Assembly: GCA_015232365.1 (NCBI GenBank)
Contig: JADFZU010000002.1
Span: 1 to 64,000, forward strand
DNA length: 64,000 bases
Reading direction: 5' to 3'
DNA from: Magnetococcales bacterium
Lineage (GTDB): Bacteria > Pseudomonadota > Magnetococcia > Magnetococcales > JADFYX01
Shown: one piece after another, positions 1-10,468 of the stretch
Numbering within the stretch: position 1 is the stretch's first letter
Layout of the letters: each line of letters starts with the position of its first letter
Notes under the pieces: model-generated
Told to the model about the DNA's origin: nothing
The model's input: the letters and a program-made list of their open reading frames with translations, nothing else
Databases searched by the model: none
Translations under genes and position numbers: made by a program

Positions 1-51
1 ATGGCCAATATGTAGCTGAGATTTTTCAGAGGGTTTTTTCTTTGCTGTCAT
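1..51 (-). CDS. Partial CDS, N-terminus only (MTAKKKPSEKSQLHIGH...), divergent from dnaB; product unknown
   Basis: Reverse strand is open from an ATG at 51 to the window edge with a Lys-rich N-terminus; only 17 codons visible. Confidence 0.35.
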   Translation of the reverse strand, partial: MTAKKKPSEKSQLHIGH

Positions 52-140
52 TGTCTGTTCCCTAGGGGCAAACCGTGTTGTAGTATATCTTGCTTGGGGA
101 GGCCACCCATAATAATTATCCTTGAGGCTCTATTTACACA

Positions 141-1655
141 ATGAATGATATCCCTGCTGATGACCAGGAACATCTTGATCAGGCACCACCAGATCTGGAA
201 TATCTCGACCAGGAGTTCCAAAACCGGGAAGAGTATTCCCAGTTAGACGAGCCGCCAAACTATGTCGAGATGGACACTTCTCAGCCCATGAATATGGCTA
301 AAAATGGTGGTAAAAGTGCTATCACCCGCCGTTCTGCATGGTCAAACGAAGCAGAACAGTCAATCCTTGGGGCAATTTTATTAGATAACGATGTCATGGA
401 TCAAGTGGCAGATATTGTTGTGCCTGAAGATTTTTATATGGGAGCACACCGGGCTATCTACCAAGGGATGGTTTCAGTCTTGGAGCGGGGAGATCCTGCT
501 GACCCGATTTTGGTTAGTCAGTATCTGGAAAAAAATTCTGAAATAGACTCCGTTGGCGGTGGTGGATATCTGGCCCAGCTTTTGGAGACTGTACCAACTA
601 CTGCAAATGCTAAATCATACGCTAGATTAGTCAGGGATAAGGCGATTCTCAGAAGGTTGGCCCAGCAGGCTACCCAGATTTCTGAAGCGGTTTTTGAGGG
701 GGAGAGATCGGTCGATGAAATCCTAGAGGAGGCGGAAAAGCAGATCTTTGATGTCGGTGAATCCCGTAGCCAGCGTCGTTCCAACTACTCCGACATGAAA
801 TCGGTCATCATGCCGGTTATCACCAAAATTGAGGAGTTGATGCAGCGTAAGGCCGCAATAACCGGTGTTCCTTCCGGCTTTACCGACCTGGATAAAATGA
901 TGGCGGGACTGCAAAAATCCGATCTTATTATCCTGGCAGGACGGCCAGCCATGGGTAAAACCTCTTTTGCCATGAATGTGGTTGCCAACGCAGCGGTTAA
1001 ATTTGGTGCACCGGTAGCGGTATTCTCTCTGGAGATGTCCAAAGAGCAGTTGGTGGTGAGGATGCTCTCCTCTTTGGGCAGTATTGATGCCCAGGGTTTG
1101 CGTAACGGCCATCTTAAAACTGAAGAGTATGGGCAGTTGATTCAAGCCTCTGATACCCTCTCTAAAGCACCTATTTTTGTTGATGACACTCCGGCACTCT
1201 CCATCATGGCGGTTAGGGCTAAAGCCCGTAGGCTAAAGCGGGAGCAAGATATTCAGCTTATTGTTATCGACTATCTGCAACTCATGCAGGGTGAAGGTAA
1301 AGGTGAGGGCCGGGTTCAAGAGATTTCTGAAATCAGCCGGGGTCTTAAAGCCTTGGCTAAAGAGCTTGATATTCCGGTTATCGCCCTCTCCCAGCTCTCC
1401 CGTAAAGTTGAGGAGCGACCCAATAAAACCCCGGTACTCTCTGATCTTCGTGAGTCGGGTGCTATTGAGCAAGACGCTGATATTGTTTTGTTTGTATTTC
1501 GTGAAGAGGTTTATAAAGAGAACGACCCCGCCCTTGAGGGGATGGCAGAGATTATTATCGCCAAACAGCGTAACGGCCCTATTGGCCGGGTTTCTTTGAC
1601 ATTTTTAAAGCAGTACACCCGCTTTGATAACCATGCTCACAACGATTATGGCTGA
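141..1655 (+). CDS. dnaB: Replicative DNA helicase DnaB
   Basis: 504 aa; Walker A GRPAMGKTSFAMN, DYLQLM, SQLSRKVEERPNKTPVLSDLRESGAIEQDAD motifs. Confidence 0.97.
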   Translation: MNDIPADDQEHLDQAPPDLEYLDQEFQNREEYSQLDEPPNYVEMDTSQPMNMAKNGGKSAITRRSAWSNEAEQSILGAILLDNDVMDQVADIVVPEDFYMGAHRAIYQGMVSVLERGDPADPILVSQYLEKNSEIDSVGGGGYLAQLLETVPTTANAKSYARLVRDKAILRRLAQQATQISEAVFEGERSVDEILEEAEKQIFDVGESRSQRRSNYSDMKSVIMPVITKIEELMQRKAAITGVPSGFTDLDKMMAGLQKSDLIILAGRPAMGKTSFAMNVVANAAVKFGAPVAVFSLEMSKEQLVVRMLSSLGSIDAQGLRNGHLKTEEYGQLIQASDTLSKAPIFVDDTPALSIMAVRAKARRLKREQDIQLIVIDYLQLMQGEGKGEGRVQEISEISRGLKALAKELDIPVIALSQLSRKVEERPNKTPVLSDLRESGAIEQDADIVLFVFREEVYKENDPALEGMAEIIIAKQRNGPIGRVSLTFLKQYTRFDNHAHNDYG

Positions 1656-2781
1656 CTCTCAACTACGTTCTAATCGACCTACCTGGTTAGAGATTGATCT
1701 ACAGGGAGTAGTTGATAATTTTTTACTTGCCAAAAAAAAGGTTGGAGATGGTGCTGGGGTTTTTCCGGTAGTCAAGGCTGACAGTTACGGCTTGGGTGCA
1801 CTACCTGTAAGCAAAGCTTTGTTATCGAATGGTGCAGCAGGGCTATGCGTTGGTTTGGTGGAGGAGGGTGCAGAGCTTCGCCAGGGAGGGATAGCCGCAC
1901 CAATAGTCCTGTTTGCTGGCTTGACACCTGGAAGTGAAGAGAAAATTATCGACTTGAATTTACAGCCGTTTCTCTATGATTTAGAGAGAGCCAAAGAGTT
2001 GAGCCGGGTCGCTTTAGCAGCTAATAAAAGGATCACCTGTTATATAAAAGTTGATACCGGAATGGGGCGAATCGGCTTCTCTACAGAGGGCTTTTATGGA
2101 GCCGTCAAGGAGCTGTACGGCCTTTCCGGCCTGCATATAGCTGGTATTGTCTCCCATCTTGCTTGTGGTGATGAAGATGAAAAAGGCGAGGTCACCAGCT
2201 CTCAAATTGGCAAGATGCAGAGCCTGTTAAACTTCGCAGAGACCAAATCAAGTTTTAACTCCCTAGCTAATAGTGCTGGAACACTCTACCACCCCGCTAG
2301 CCACCTCCAGTGGGTTAGGCCCGGTATTATGTTATATGGAGCCTCTCCAGCCTATCCCCGTCGCAGCTTTTTGCAGGATGGGCTTACACCTGTGGTTAGA
2401 TGGTTGAGCCGTATTATACAGCTCAATGAGTTTGATAAAGGCAGACCCCTGGGTTACGGTCATAGCTTTATAACTAAAAAGCCATCTAAAATAGCTCAAA
2501 TTCCAGTAGGTTATGGCGATGGTTACTGCCGCAGACTGAGCAATAAAGGTTATGTATTGATCGCTGGTAAAAAGGCTCCTATTATCGGGCGGGTCTGTAT
2601 GGACCTGACTGCGGTGGATGTTACTGATATACCTGATGTGAAAGCCGGGGATCTGGTTACTCTGATCGGACAGGATGGTGGAGATTCTATCACTGTTGAA
2701 ACCATGGCTGATTGGCTTGAAACTATTCCATACGAGGTTATATGCGGGTTGGGTAAACGGCTTCCCAGATACTATAAATAG
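1648..2781 (+). CDS. alr: Alanine racemase
   Basis: PLP site VVKADSYGLGA, GRIGF, RPGIMLYGASP, GYGDGYCRRLSN; ATG at 1648 overlaps the dnaB stop. Confidence 0.95.
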   Translation: MADSQLRSNRPTWLEIDLQGVVDNFLLAKKKVGDGAGVFPVVKADSYGLGALPVSKALLSNGAAGLCVGLVEEGAELRQGGIAAPIVLFAGLTPGSEEKIIDLNLQPFLYDLERAKELSRVALAANKRITCYIKVDTGMGRIGFSTEGFYGAVKELYGLSGLHIAGIVSHLACGDEDEKGEVTSSQIGKMQSLLNFAETKSSFNSLANSAGTLYHPASHLQWVRPGIMLYGASPAYPRRSFLQDGLTPVVRWLSRIIQLNEFDKGRPLGYGHSFITKKPSKIAQIPVGYGDGYCRRLSNKGYVLIAGKKAPIIGRVCMDLTAVDVTDIPDVKAGDLVTLIGQDGGDSITVETMADWLETIPYEVICGLGKRLPRYYK

Positions 2782-2844
2782 TTGTTAACATGCGGCACTC
2801 TCAACCATATCTTTACAAGCTAGGAACCGCATCTCTCCAATTGA

Positions 2845-3786
2845 TTAGCTGAAAACCTTCCCGATACGTTGAATATTTTCAACTGTTTCAGCCGCTTTTT
2901 TGCGTAGTGGACTAACCACTTTTTCCCAATAAAAGCATGGTTCAAATACCCCGCCAAACTGACTTTTAAAGCGAAAAATTCCTTGCAGCCGGGGATCATC
3001 AGTTTGCGGTCTTGCCCCACCAAGATCATACTCATGAACCCCTTTTGCCTTGAGTATACGCATCATCTCCCACTGCAACAGATGTGAGGCCCCACAGTTA
3101 TCTTGGTTGGATCTGGCAGCGTGGAGCGGATAACCACGTTTTTGGTCATAAACAGCCATTAAAACCCCTAGAAGTTCATCCTCTCTCCAGGCTCCGATTG
3201 CCAGTAGCCGGTCTCCAGCATATTTACTGATAGAGTCAAGGTAGGGCAGGGTAATGCCGTGATCACGCCCCCCTTCACGTCCATAACTTTGATCCAGTAG
3301 ATCGATAACCTGTTCTGATGGCAAACCTTCTCGAACGGCAAGATTAGCAGCACTGGCAACCCGGATGTTTTTTTTATGTTTGCGGTGCATGTTGGCTAGA
3401 AGAGTATCTTCGGACTGCTGCAAATCCATTACGTAGGTTCCAAAAGGCATGGTCAGCTCGACCTTTTTTTCAAGTAGTGCCCCTTCCGGCCTCCAGCGGC
3501 TCAAATTAAAGTTGGACTCTACCAGATATACCCCCTCTGCTTTTGCCTGGGTAAAAATCCTATCCAGGCCGTTAGAGAGGGTTTCCGGTGTTAAAGAGCC
3601 GTACAAAAACCATTTTTTCTGCTTGAAATTTTGTATCTCTCCAGCGTAGATCGTAGCAAAACCCAGATCAATGGGAACAATACGGCTGATACGCTTATTT
3701 GCAAGCTGTATCTCCAACCACTCTTTCTGAAGAAAAAAACTGATATTGCTGGAGTCAGGCTGGTTAATTTTCTCTTTGGCAGGCAA
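2845..3786 (-). CDS. GNAT/FemAB-family acyltransferase (peptidoglycan-bridge/FemX-like)
   Basis: FemAB-like features: N-terminal GNAT fold, MHRKHKKNIRVA, HAARSNQDNCGASHLLQWEMMRILKAKGVHEYDLGGA. Confidence 0.75.
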   Translation of the reverse strand: MPAKEKINQPDSSNISFFLQKEWLEIQLANKRISRIVPIDLGFATIYAGEIQNFKQKKWFLYGSLTPETLSNGLDRIFTQAKAEGVYLVESNFNLSRWRPEGALLEKKVELTMPFGTYVMDLQQSEDTLLANMHRKHKKNIRVASAANLAVREGLPSEQVIDLLDQSYGREGGRDHGITLPYLDSISKYAGDRLLAIGAWREDELLGVLMAVYDQKRGYPLHAARSNQDNCGASHLLQWEMMRILKAKGVHEYDLGGARPQTDDPRLQGIFRFKSQFGGVFEPCFYWEKVVSPLRKKAAETVENIQRIGKVFS

Positions 3787-4000
3787 GCTGTATTCCCTTA
3801 ATTTTAGTAATGGTATAGATTTTTAGCTAAATGATACCTGTACTTTTTGTTGCAGTAAAGCTTTGGGTTTAATGGTTTATTGTTACAACTATTACGACTT
3901 TGCCTAAAGTCCATCCCGTTAATTTTGCAGGAAAAACTATTTTGCTGGGACGGTTTGATATATATTGTTCCAGGTTAAACCTAACATTAAGGAGCTTGTT

Positions 4001-4312
4001 ATGAGTGTATTACTGGAATTTTCTATGACTCCGCTTGATAAAGGCGAAAGTGTCAGTGCCTATGTTTCCCGCTCTATAGATATTATTGATAAAAGCGGTC
4101 TTCCGTACCGCTTAGGGCCGATGGGTACATGCATTGAGGGTGAGTGGGATGAAGTTATGGCTGTGGTAAAAGAGTGCATGGATAAAATGCAGAGTGATTG
4201 CAACCGGGTCTCTGTCTCTATTAAAATGGATGTTAGAGATGGGGCACAAAATCGGTTGACTGGAAAAATATCCAGTGTAGAGAAAAAATTGGGTAGATCC
4301 GTAAATCAATAA
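4001..4312 (+). CDS. MTH1187/YqgV (UPF0045) family thiamine-binding protein
   Basis: LEFSMTPLDKGESVSAYVSRSIDIIDKSGLPYRLGPMGTCIEGEWDEVMAVV is typical; AAGGAG upstream of ATG 4001. Confidence 0.85.
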   Translation: MSVLLEFSMTPLDKGESVSAYVSRSIDIIDKSGLPYRLGPMGTCIEGEWDEVMAVVKECMDKMQSDCNRVSVSIKMDVRDGAQNRLTGKISSVEKKLGRSVNQ

Positions 4313-4377
4313 CGGTATGTTCGTCCCTAATATTCAAGAACGGTGATGGCGAAGATTATAAAAATTGCGTTATCTTT

Positions 4378-6147
4378 CTAGTCCCTCCCTTCTGCCATCC
4401 CTTTTTTGAAAAATTTGCTGCTGTTTCTCCCATGCTGTTTAACATCATACATAGCTATATCGGCTTTTTTGAGCAGCAGTTCCGGGCTGTCACCATCGAA
4501 TGGAAACATACTTATGCCAATGCTAGAGCCGATGTTACACTCTTGACTGTTTAGGAAAAACGGTCTGCTTAGCTCTTCTATGATTTTTTGTGCCACCAAA
4601 CCTGCATCCTCTGGTTTGGCAACCACCGGTAGGGAAATTGTAAATTCATCACCTCCCAACCTTGCAATCATATCAGAGTCACGCAGACAGGATTTAACTC
4701 GTGTTGAAGCCTCAATTAGAAGCAGGTCGCCAATGTTGTGACCCATGGTGTCGTTGACCTGTTTAAAATGGTCAAGATCCATAAAAAGCAGGGCAAGCAA
4801 GGTTTTATCCCGGCGAGAGCGGGCTATCTGCTTCGTGACATGTTCCAAAAACAGCAGCCGGTTGGGAAGGCCGGTCAAAGAGTCGTGGTGGGCGATATGC
4901 TCTAGACGCTGCTCCATCCGTTTTCTCTCGATTAATCCAGCAATGGTATTGGCCATAGCCTGGAGGAATTCAGTCTCCTCATGGTTTCTCTCATGACCAT
5001 CAGGAATATAGCTGTTAACCACTCCGAGAAGCTTGTCTTGGAACATAACCGGAACACAGTAATGGCCGTGGGGTTTGATGCCGTCGAATGTAACATCATG
5101 ACGGTGATCCATATGTTCAGAGTATATGAGCTTTTTCTCTTGAGCGGCACGGCCGCAGAGACAGTAACCAATTGGAATCCGGGCACAGGCGGTAAGAAGG
5201 TGAGGTGCTAAACCTTTCTGTGCTACCAAAACAAGCTCATTTGTCTCGTCATTCATGAGGAATATGGAGCCTTTGGACTGTAGGGAGAGCCACGGCACTG
5301 ACAAAATAATGCTTAACGCCTTTTCCAACAGCTCCTCTAATTTGATCGGCTCCAAGGCTATTTTCAGTAATGAGCTAATAGCTATCCTTGATTGCTGTAT
5401 CCGCTCATTGCCCTTTTCAGATTTTTTTCGTTCGGTGATATTCCGCATCACAGCAGCATAGTAACGATTGCCATCTTGGAACCATGTAGCAAGTGAAATT
5501 TCCAGAGGTATCTCATGGCCATCTTTATGCAGACCATCCATCTCCATCACCGAGCCAATTACCCTGCTTTTGCCTGTACTGTTAACTCGTCCAATACCTG
5601 AAATATGCTGTTGCTGGAATCTTTTAGGGATTATTTTTAGCAGTGGCTGGCCAATAATCTCTTCAGGTTTATAGCCAAATGTTTTTGTCGCTCCACTGTT
5701 CCATAGGGAGATAACTCCGTTCTCATCAATTGAGATAATAGCGTCATGGGCTGTATGAGAGACTGACTGGGAGAGTTCCCGTTCCTCTTGTAGTTTACTG
5801 TTATAAATTTCCAGGCGAGAGTAGGAATCCACCAACTCCTGAGAAAACCGCTCAACCTTTTCAAGGCTGGTTACAGTTGGCATCCAGCGATAGATACCAA
5901 ATCCTAATATTAGAAAACCTAAAGAGTTTATGGCATTTATTGAAATAACATTTAACAGCTCGTTAATTAGTAATGGAGTCTGCTGGGATATTGCTGAAAG
6001 AGTGTTGCCTAAAAGTAGCAGAACGAGGCCGGTAATGATCAGAGCCACACCTTGCGTGGGCAGTGCATATCGAGTTTTTTTAAGGTGCCAGATAAAAAAC
6101 AAGATAGATGTAAGTACAATTGCAGGAATTAAGCTGAGCAATATCAT
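4378..6147 (-). CDS. Membrane-associated PAS-GAF-GGDEF diguanylate cyclase
   Basis: N-terminal TM helices, PAS (ISIDENGVISLWNSGATKTFGYKPEEIIGQ), GAF, GGDEF core RLGGDEFTI with DSLTGLPNR. Confidence 0.92.
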   Translation of the reverse strand: MILLSLIPAIVLTSILFFIWHLKKTRYALPTQGVALIITGLVLLLLGNTLSAISQQTPLLINELLNVISINAINSLGFLILGFGIYRWMPTVTSLEKVERFSQELVDSYSRLEIYNSKLQEERELSQSVSHTAHDAIISIDENGVISLWNSGATKTFGYKPEEIIGQPLLKIIPKRFQQQHISGIGRVNSTGKSRVIGSVMEMDGLHKDGHEIPLEISLATWFQDGNRYYAAVMRNITERKKSEKGNERIQQSRIAISSLLKIALEPIKLEELLEKALSIILSVPWLSLQSKGSIFLMNDETNELVLVAQKGLAPHLLTACARIPIGYCLCGRAAQEKKLIYSEHMDHRHDVTFDGIKPHGHYCVPVMFQDKLLGVVNSYIPDGHERNHEETEFLQAMANTIAGLIERKRMEQRLEHIAHHDSLTGLPNRLLFLEHVTKQIARSRRDKTLLALLFMDLDHFKQVNDTMGHNIGDLLLIEASTRVKSCLRDSDMIARLGGDEFTISLPVVAKPEDAGLVAQKIIEELSRPFFLNSQECNIGSSIGISMFPFDGDSPELLLKKADIAMYDVKQHGRNSSKFFKKGMAEGRD

Positions 6148-6228
6148 AATTGTTCACACCTTCCCAAAAGAGCAACATCAACATGTATATATTTTCAAAC
6201 AAGCACTAAACCGTTTAATGAACCTCCA

Positions 6229-7044
6229 TCATACATCAAGTTTTAATAAATTTGTTAAAAAATATACATTACTCTTCTTGACATGCTTTTGCTGGAACTC
6301 TCGAACTACCTTTTCCAGATCTGCATCTAGCCTGTTAAATAGCTCTTTTTTTATATTTGCCGGCAGTTTGCCATAGTAGGCTTCAGCAATTACTCCGGCT
6401 ATGGCAGCCTGGGTATCACTGTCCCCACCTAGTGATACAGCGTTACGTAGGGCATCTTCAAAACTGCTGGATTCAAGAAAAGCGATGATAGCCTCTGGCA
6501 CAGACCCCCGGCAGGTTACGTCAAACCGGTAGTTGCGGCGGATGCTTTTTAGTGAACTGCTTAAGTTATAGTCAAAGAGCTGTTCAATATTAGTGCGGAT
6601 TTTCTTACGGCTTTTTCCCTCTCTTGCCAAAAAAACAGCAACTGCAACTGCCTGTGCACCTTTGATTCCTTCTGGGTGGTTGTGGGTCACTTCGGCACTT
6701 TTTTTTGCCTCCTCCATCACCTCCTCAAGGGAGTTGCAAAACCAACCAACTGGACCAACCCGCATAGCTGAGCCGTTTCCAAAACTGTTGTATGGGCCAG
6801 CGTCGTCAGATTTCAACCATCTGATAAAACGCTGCCCATATCCAGCTTTTGGGTAGGTGCGACCATAACTCCGCAAGGTCTGAGCATATGAGCCTCCGTT
6901 TAGCAGAGCATCAGCTACGGCAATAGCAAGTACGGTGTCATCAGTAAAGGTAGAGTTAGAGGAGAAGAGGGGAAACTTTTTACTTTTGATGGGCCGACCC
7001 TCATAGGGAGAGCCAACTATATCACCGGCAATCAGACCGAGCAT
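6229..7044 (-). CDS. ADP-ribosylglycohydrolase family protein
   Basis: MLGLIAGDIVGSPYEG, FTDDTVLAIAVADALL, GNGSAMRVGPVG, GGDSDTQAAIAGVIAEAYYG motifs. Confidence 0.92.
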   Translation of the reverse strand: MLGLIAGDIVGSPYEGRPIKSKKFPLFSSNSTFTDDTVLAIAVADALLNGGSYAQTLRSYGRTYPKAGYGQRFIRWLKSDDAGPYNSFGNGSAMRVGPVGWFCNSLEEVMEEAKKSAEVTHNHPEGIKGAQAVAVAVFLAREGKSRKKIRTNIEQLFDYNLSSSLKSIRRNYRFDVTCRGSVPEAIIAFLESSSFEDALRNAVSLGGDSDTQAAIAGVIAEAYYGKLPANIKKELFNRLDADLEKVVREFQQKHVKKSNVYFLTNLLKLDV

Positions 7045-7067
7045 AAAGCAGCTCCTTTTTTATGGTG

Positions 7068-8036
7068 TTAGTCAGAAGTAACTGTTCTAACAGCAAAAGA
7101 GTCCTCTTCAATAACAACTCTTGCATCCCATTGTGCGGTGTTCATGTAGTGGTCTATTGTCGCTCTGTCCAGTTTGATATGGATGGCTTTTCTAATGATT
7201 TTCCCGGTTATGTGGTCAACTCTGGCGGTGATAAAAATTGAATAGCTCTGACAGTCAGCAAAGTTGGGGTAGGCGGGAAAGCCAACTTTGAAGGATTTAA
7301 TAGTAAACCCCTCCCCATAGCGGATTTCTACTACCCATGCTGCTGTTATCTCATCTTTTCTGCTCTGGGCTTTGGCACAGGCCATAACTACATTGCTCAG
7401 AGGCTTTTCATCTCCATAGTTGATTTTTATTAGCTGGGCTTTACTCCAGAGGGAGCCACTCAAAGATAGCTCTTGATCCAAAAAAAGATCTACAGGTCTC
7501 AAGGTATTTTTTTTATAGCTGTTTTCATCTATAGTCTGAACTTTATAACCTACAACCAGACCTGCACCGCCATTGACCACCATGCTCTGGTCGGCATCCA
7601 TCTTTAAACCATCCACTCCAAGAGCTTCTGTGACAAAGTCCAAACCAGGTTCAAAAGGGATCTTTGCCAGAGATTTTGCTTTAATGGTCTGAATGCCGTC
7701 GCTTTTAAGCTTGGCAGCTATTTCATCTGCAAAAGTGGCTGTTGTGGGTTTACCGTTAAAGCTCAACAGGGATTTATGGGCAAACTTATTATGGGCGGTA
7801 GCAAAAGAGGTTTCTTTTACAATCTGAACAGGTTGGTACATATCCCCTTTTACCGGCAGGCTATTTTTATCCCAGACATAGCCAATAAAAGCTCTATCAA
7901 CCGGGAGTTTTGGAATATGGTAGATACCTGTAATGTCAGGCTCTGGTCTGTTTTTAAATGGAAGGCAACCACCTATTAAAAAAAGGCTAAGCAGAGTGAG
8001 AAAAATCTTTTTAGTAGCAAAAAGAAGGTTGGTCAT
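7068..8036 (-). CDS. Hypothetical lipoprotein
   Basis: Signal peptide with lipobox-like LIGGC; no family recognised. Confidence 0.7.
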   Translation of the reverse strand: MTNLLFATKKIFLTLLSLFLIGGCLPFKNRPEPDITGIYHIPKLPVDRAFIGYVWDKNSLPVKGDMYQPVQIVKETSFATAHNKFAHKSLLSFNGKPTTATFADEIAAKLKSDGIQTIKAKSLAKIPFEPGLDFVTEALGVDGLKMDADQSMVVNGGAGLVVGYKVQTIDENSYKKNTLRPVDLFLDQELSLSGSLWSKAQLIKINYGDEKPLSNVVMACAKAQSRKDEITAAWVVEIRYGEGFTIKSFKVGFPAYPNFADCQSYSIFITARVDHITGKIIRKAIHIKLDRATIDHYMNTAQWDARVVIEEDSFAVRTVTSD

Positions 8037-8057
8037 AATGACTCGAAACCAAAATTT

Positions 8058-8453
8058 TTATGTTGGGGTCAGGGTTTTTTTATAATCATCTGCCGACAGT
8101 AGGCCATCCAGCTCTTTTGCATCGTTTAGTTTTACCCTTATTATCCAGCCGTCACCGTAGCATGCATCGTTTACCAACTCTGGGGCATCTTGCAAGGTCT
8201 CGTTTATCTCGGTTACTGTGCCGTTAACAGGTGCAAAAAGATCGGAAACCGACTTTACTGACTCTACTACACCAAATGGCTCACCAGAGATTATTGCTGC
8301 TCCTACTTCCGGTAGCTCGACAAAAACTACATCGCCTAGTTGATCGGCAGCAAAGGCGGTAATCCCTACCTCAACTGTATCGTCAATAGAGCGAATCCAC
8401 TCATGTTCTTTGGTATATTTCAGATCGTCAGGTGTTTCAAGAGCGTCAGCCAT
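8058..8453 (-). CDS. gcvH: Glycine cleavage system H protein
   Basis: KYTKEHEWI, DQLGDVVFVELPEVG, lipoyl site GVVESVKSVSDLFAPVNG. Confidence 0.97.
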   Translation of the reverse strand: MADALETPDDLKYTKEHEWIRSIDDTVEVGITAFAADQLGDVVFVELPEVGAAIISGEPFGVVESVKSVSDLFAPVNGTVTEINETLQDAPELVNDACYGDGWIIRVKLNDAKELDGLLSADDYKKTLTPT

Positions 8454-8500
8454 AATTTTTATCCTATTTATTACAGATGTTTAGGGCATCGCCCCAAGGT

Positions 8501-9544
8501 TTATATTTCCAAAAACCTGGAAAGTGAAATCAATGCACCAATCAAACCAAGAAAAATCCCTAGAGCCATAATGATCAATAACTGCCCAACTTGTAAATAG
8601 TGCAACTCGAAAAAAATTCCAAAAGCTGCTCCCAGCTCTGCTGCAGCCCCCTGTCCACCCCAGTACAATAGGGAGGTCAACAAAAGTGCACCAATTGCAC
8701 CAAACAGACCTTGCAGCACACCTTCATAAACAAATGGAGTTTTTATGAAAGAGTCGGTGGCCCCCATAAAGCGCATCACCTCAACTTCGTCTCTACGGGC
8801 AATGATAGTCAGCTTGATGGTGTTGGATATTATCAAAGCAACAGCGGTAAGCAGCAATACGGTCAGGGCGATACCGACAAATCGGAAGGTGTGGATGACA
8901 GCAGCAAGTTTTTCTGCCCAGATCTGATCATAAGAGACCGCCTCTACTCCTTGCCATGTGCCGATTTCATATACAAGGTTGGCGGTTTTTTTATATTTTT
9001 TGTCTGTTAAACGAAACTCTATCGAAAATGGTAGGGGGTTGTCATCCAGAGAGTCCAAAAGACCGGCCTCTGATCCAAGCATATTTTTCATCCGCGCCAT
9101 TGCCTGGGCTGGCGATACTACCGATATCTGGTCAACTCCAGATTTTTTGGAGATTTCCGTTTGGATACTCTCTATTTGCTCAATGGAGGTACGCTCTTCC
9201 AAAAAGACTGTAACCAGGTTATCTCCTGTCCAGTTATCCAGTGCGGTGTTGGCGTTGGAAAGCAGCAGGGTGAAAGCTCCAAATATGGTTAAAGATAGAG
9301 CGATAATGATAGTTGTGGTCCAGTGGGAGAGAGAGCCGGCATGAAAGCGGTTCCAAGCCCGTTGCATGCTGCGAAGCTGGAAACTTTTGCTTATAATAGC
9401 AGCATTTCCATCAGCAACAGAGACCACCTTCCCCCTTTTTACCGTGCTGGGACGGTTAACTGCACTACTCCGCCGCACTTTACGGGCAGCCGATTTTTTG
9501 CCACCCCGGTGTCGGGTAGAAAATCCATCAGGTGTTGGATTCAT
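8501..9544 (-). CDS. ftsX: Cell division protein FtsX
   Basis: ABC permease topology, EVEVMRFMGATDSFIKTPFVYEGVLQG; adjacent to ftsE. Confidence 0.93.
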   Translation of the reverse strand: MNPTPDGFSTRHRGGKKSAARKVRRSSAVNRPSTVKRGKVVSVADGNAAIISKSFQLRSMQRAWNRFHAGSLSHWTTTIIIALSLTIFGAFTLLLSNANTALDNWTGDNLVTVFLEERTSIEQIESIQTEISKKSGVDQISVVSPAQAMARMKNMLGSEAGLLDSLDDNPLPFSIEFRLTDKKYKKTANLVYEIGTWQGVEAVSYDQIWAEKLAAVIHTFRFVGIALTVLLLTAVALIISNTIKLTIIARRDEVEVMRFMGATDSFIKTPFVYEGVLQGLFGAIGALLLTSLLYWGGQGAAAELGAAFGIFFELHYLQVGQLLIIMALGIFLGLIGALISLSRFLEI

Positions 9545-10233
9545 GACTCTCCAGCCTCCAATAAACGGGCCGAGCTGGGCATTTTAACAATTTTTCCACC
9601 AACCATCTCAATGTGAGCATGACCACTCTCTTTTACCAGCTCAAGATCGTGTGTAACCAGCAGAACTGTAGTCCCCTGTTTATACAGGGTTTGAAATAGG
9701 TCGATAATTCGTCTGCCCATCTCCCGGTCTAGATTGCCAGTAGGCTCATCGGCAATTACCAGAGATGGGCGGTTGACTGTTGCTCTAGCTATGGCTACCC
9801 GTTGCTGCTCACCGCCAGAGAGGGATATGGGGTTTTGGTGGGTATAATCTCTAAGTCCTACCGACTCCAGGGTTCTAGACACCTGACCTGGAATAAGATC
9901 AGGGTGCTGCCCTGCCACCTCCATAGCCAGAGCCACATTGTCATAAACAGAGCGGTCATAGAGCAATTTATAGTCTTGAAAGATCACACCGATGCTGCGT
10001 CGTAAAAGTGGTAGCTGTTTATTGGTTAGTTGATCAACATTGCGTCCACCGATTACCACCGCACCGCCAGAAGATCGTTCTGCCCGGTAGATAAGTTTGA
10101 GAATGCTGGTTTTCCCAGCTCCTGAGTGGCCGGTCAAAAAGTGAAAAGAGCCTTTTGACAATCCGAAAGAGACCCCTTTAAGAGCCTCATATCCAGAAGG
10201 GTAACGCATACTGACATTATGAAATTTGATCAT
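9541..10233 (-). CDS. ftsE: Cell division ATP-binding protein FtsE
   Basis: ABC ATPase: [39 protein letters not shown]; overlaps the ftsX start. Confidence 0.95.
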   Translation of the reverse strand: MIKFHNVSMRYPSGYEALKGVSFGLSKGSFHFLTGHSGAGKTSILKLIYRAERSSGGAVVIGGRNVDQLTNKQLPLLRRSIGVIFQDYKLLYDRSVYDNVALAMEVAGQHPDLIPGQVSRTLESVGLRDYTHQNPISLSGGEQQRVAIARATVNRPSLVIADEPTGNLDREMGRRIIDLFQTLYKQGTTVLLVTHDLELVKESGHAHIEMVGGKIVKMPSSARLLEAGES

Positions 10234-10468
10234 GAAAGTCTATCTTGGCAATATTCTTGAATGTTATTTATTGTTAACTTGTATATAACAGAGGCCATGG
10301 TAACTCTTTCAAACCATTATTCACAAGCAGATTAGCACATTGTAGCGAGAAAATATTTCTATTGGCTTTTAGTTATGTTACTATTTTATATAGGTGAATT
10401 TATAATATGTTCATCAGTAAATGTCTATTATATGTCGTGAGTTTTTTAAGCACTGGGAGAAATAGAAG

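Noticed and set aside
723-1145. 140-aa minus-strand ORF inside dnaB
   Set aside because: Antisense shadow ORF within a strongly supported gene
8481-8500. gggcatcgccccaaggtttata considered a further full copy of the dispersed repeat
   Set aside because: Only a fragment matches; kept as a possible relic rather than a feature
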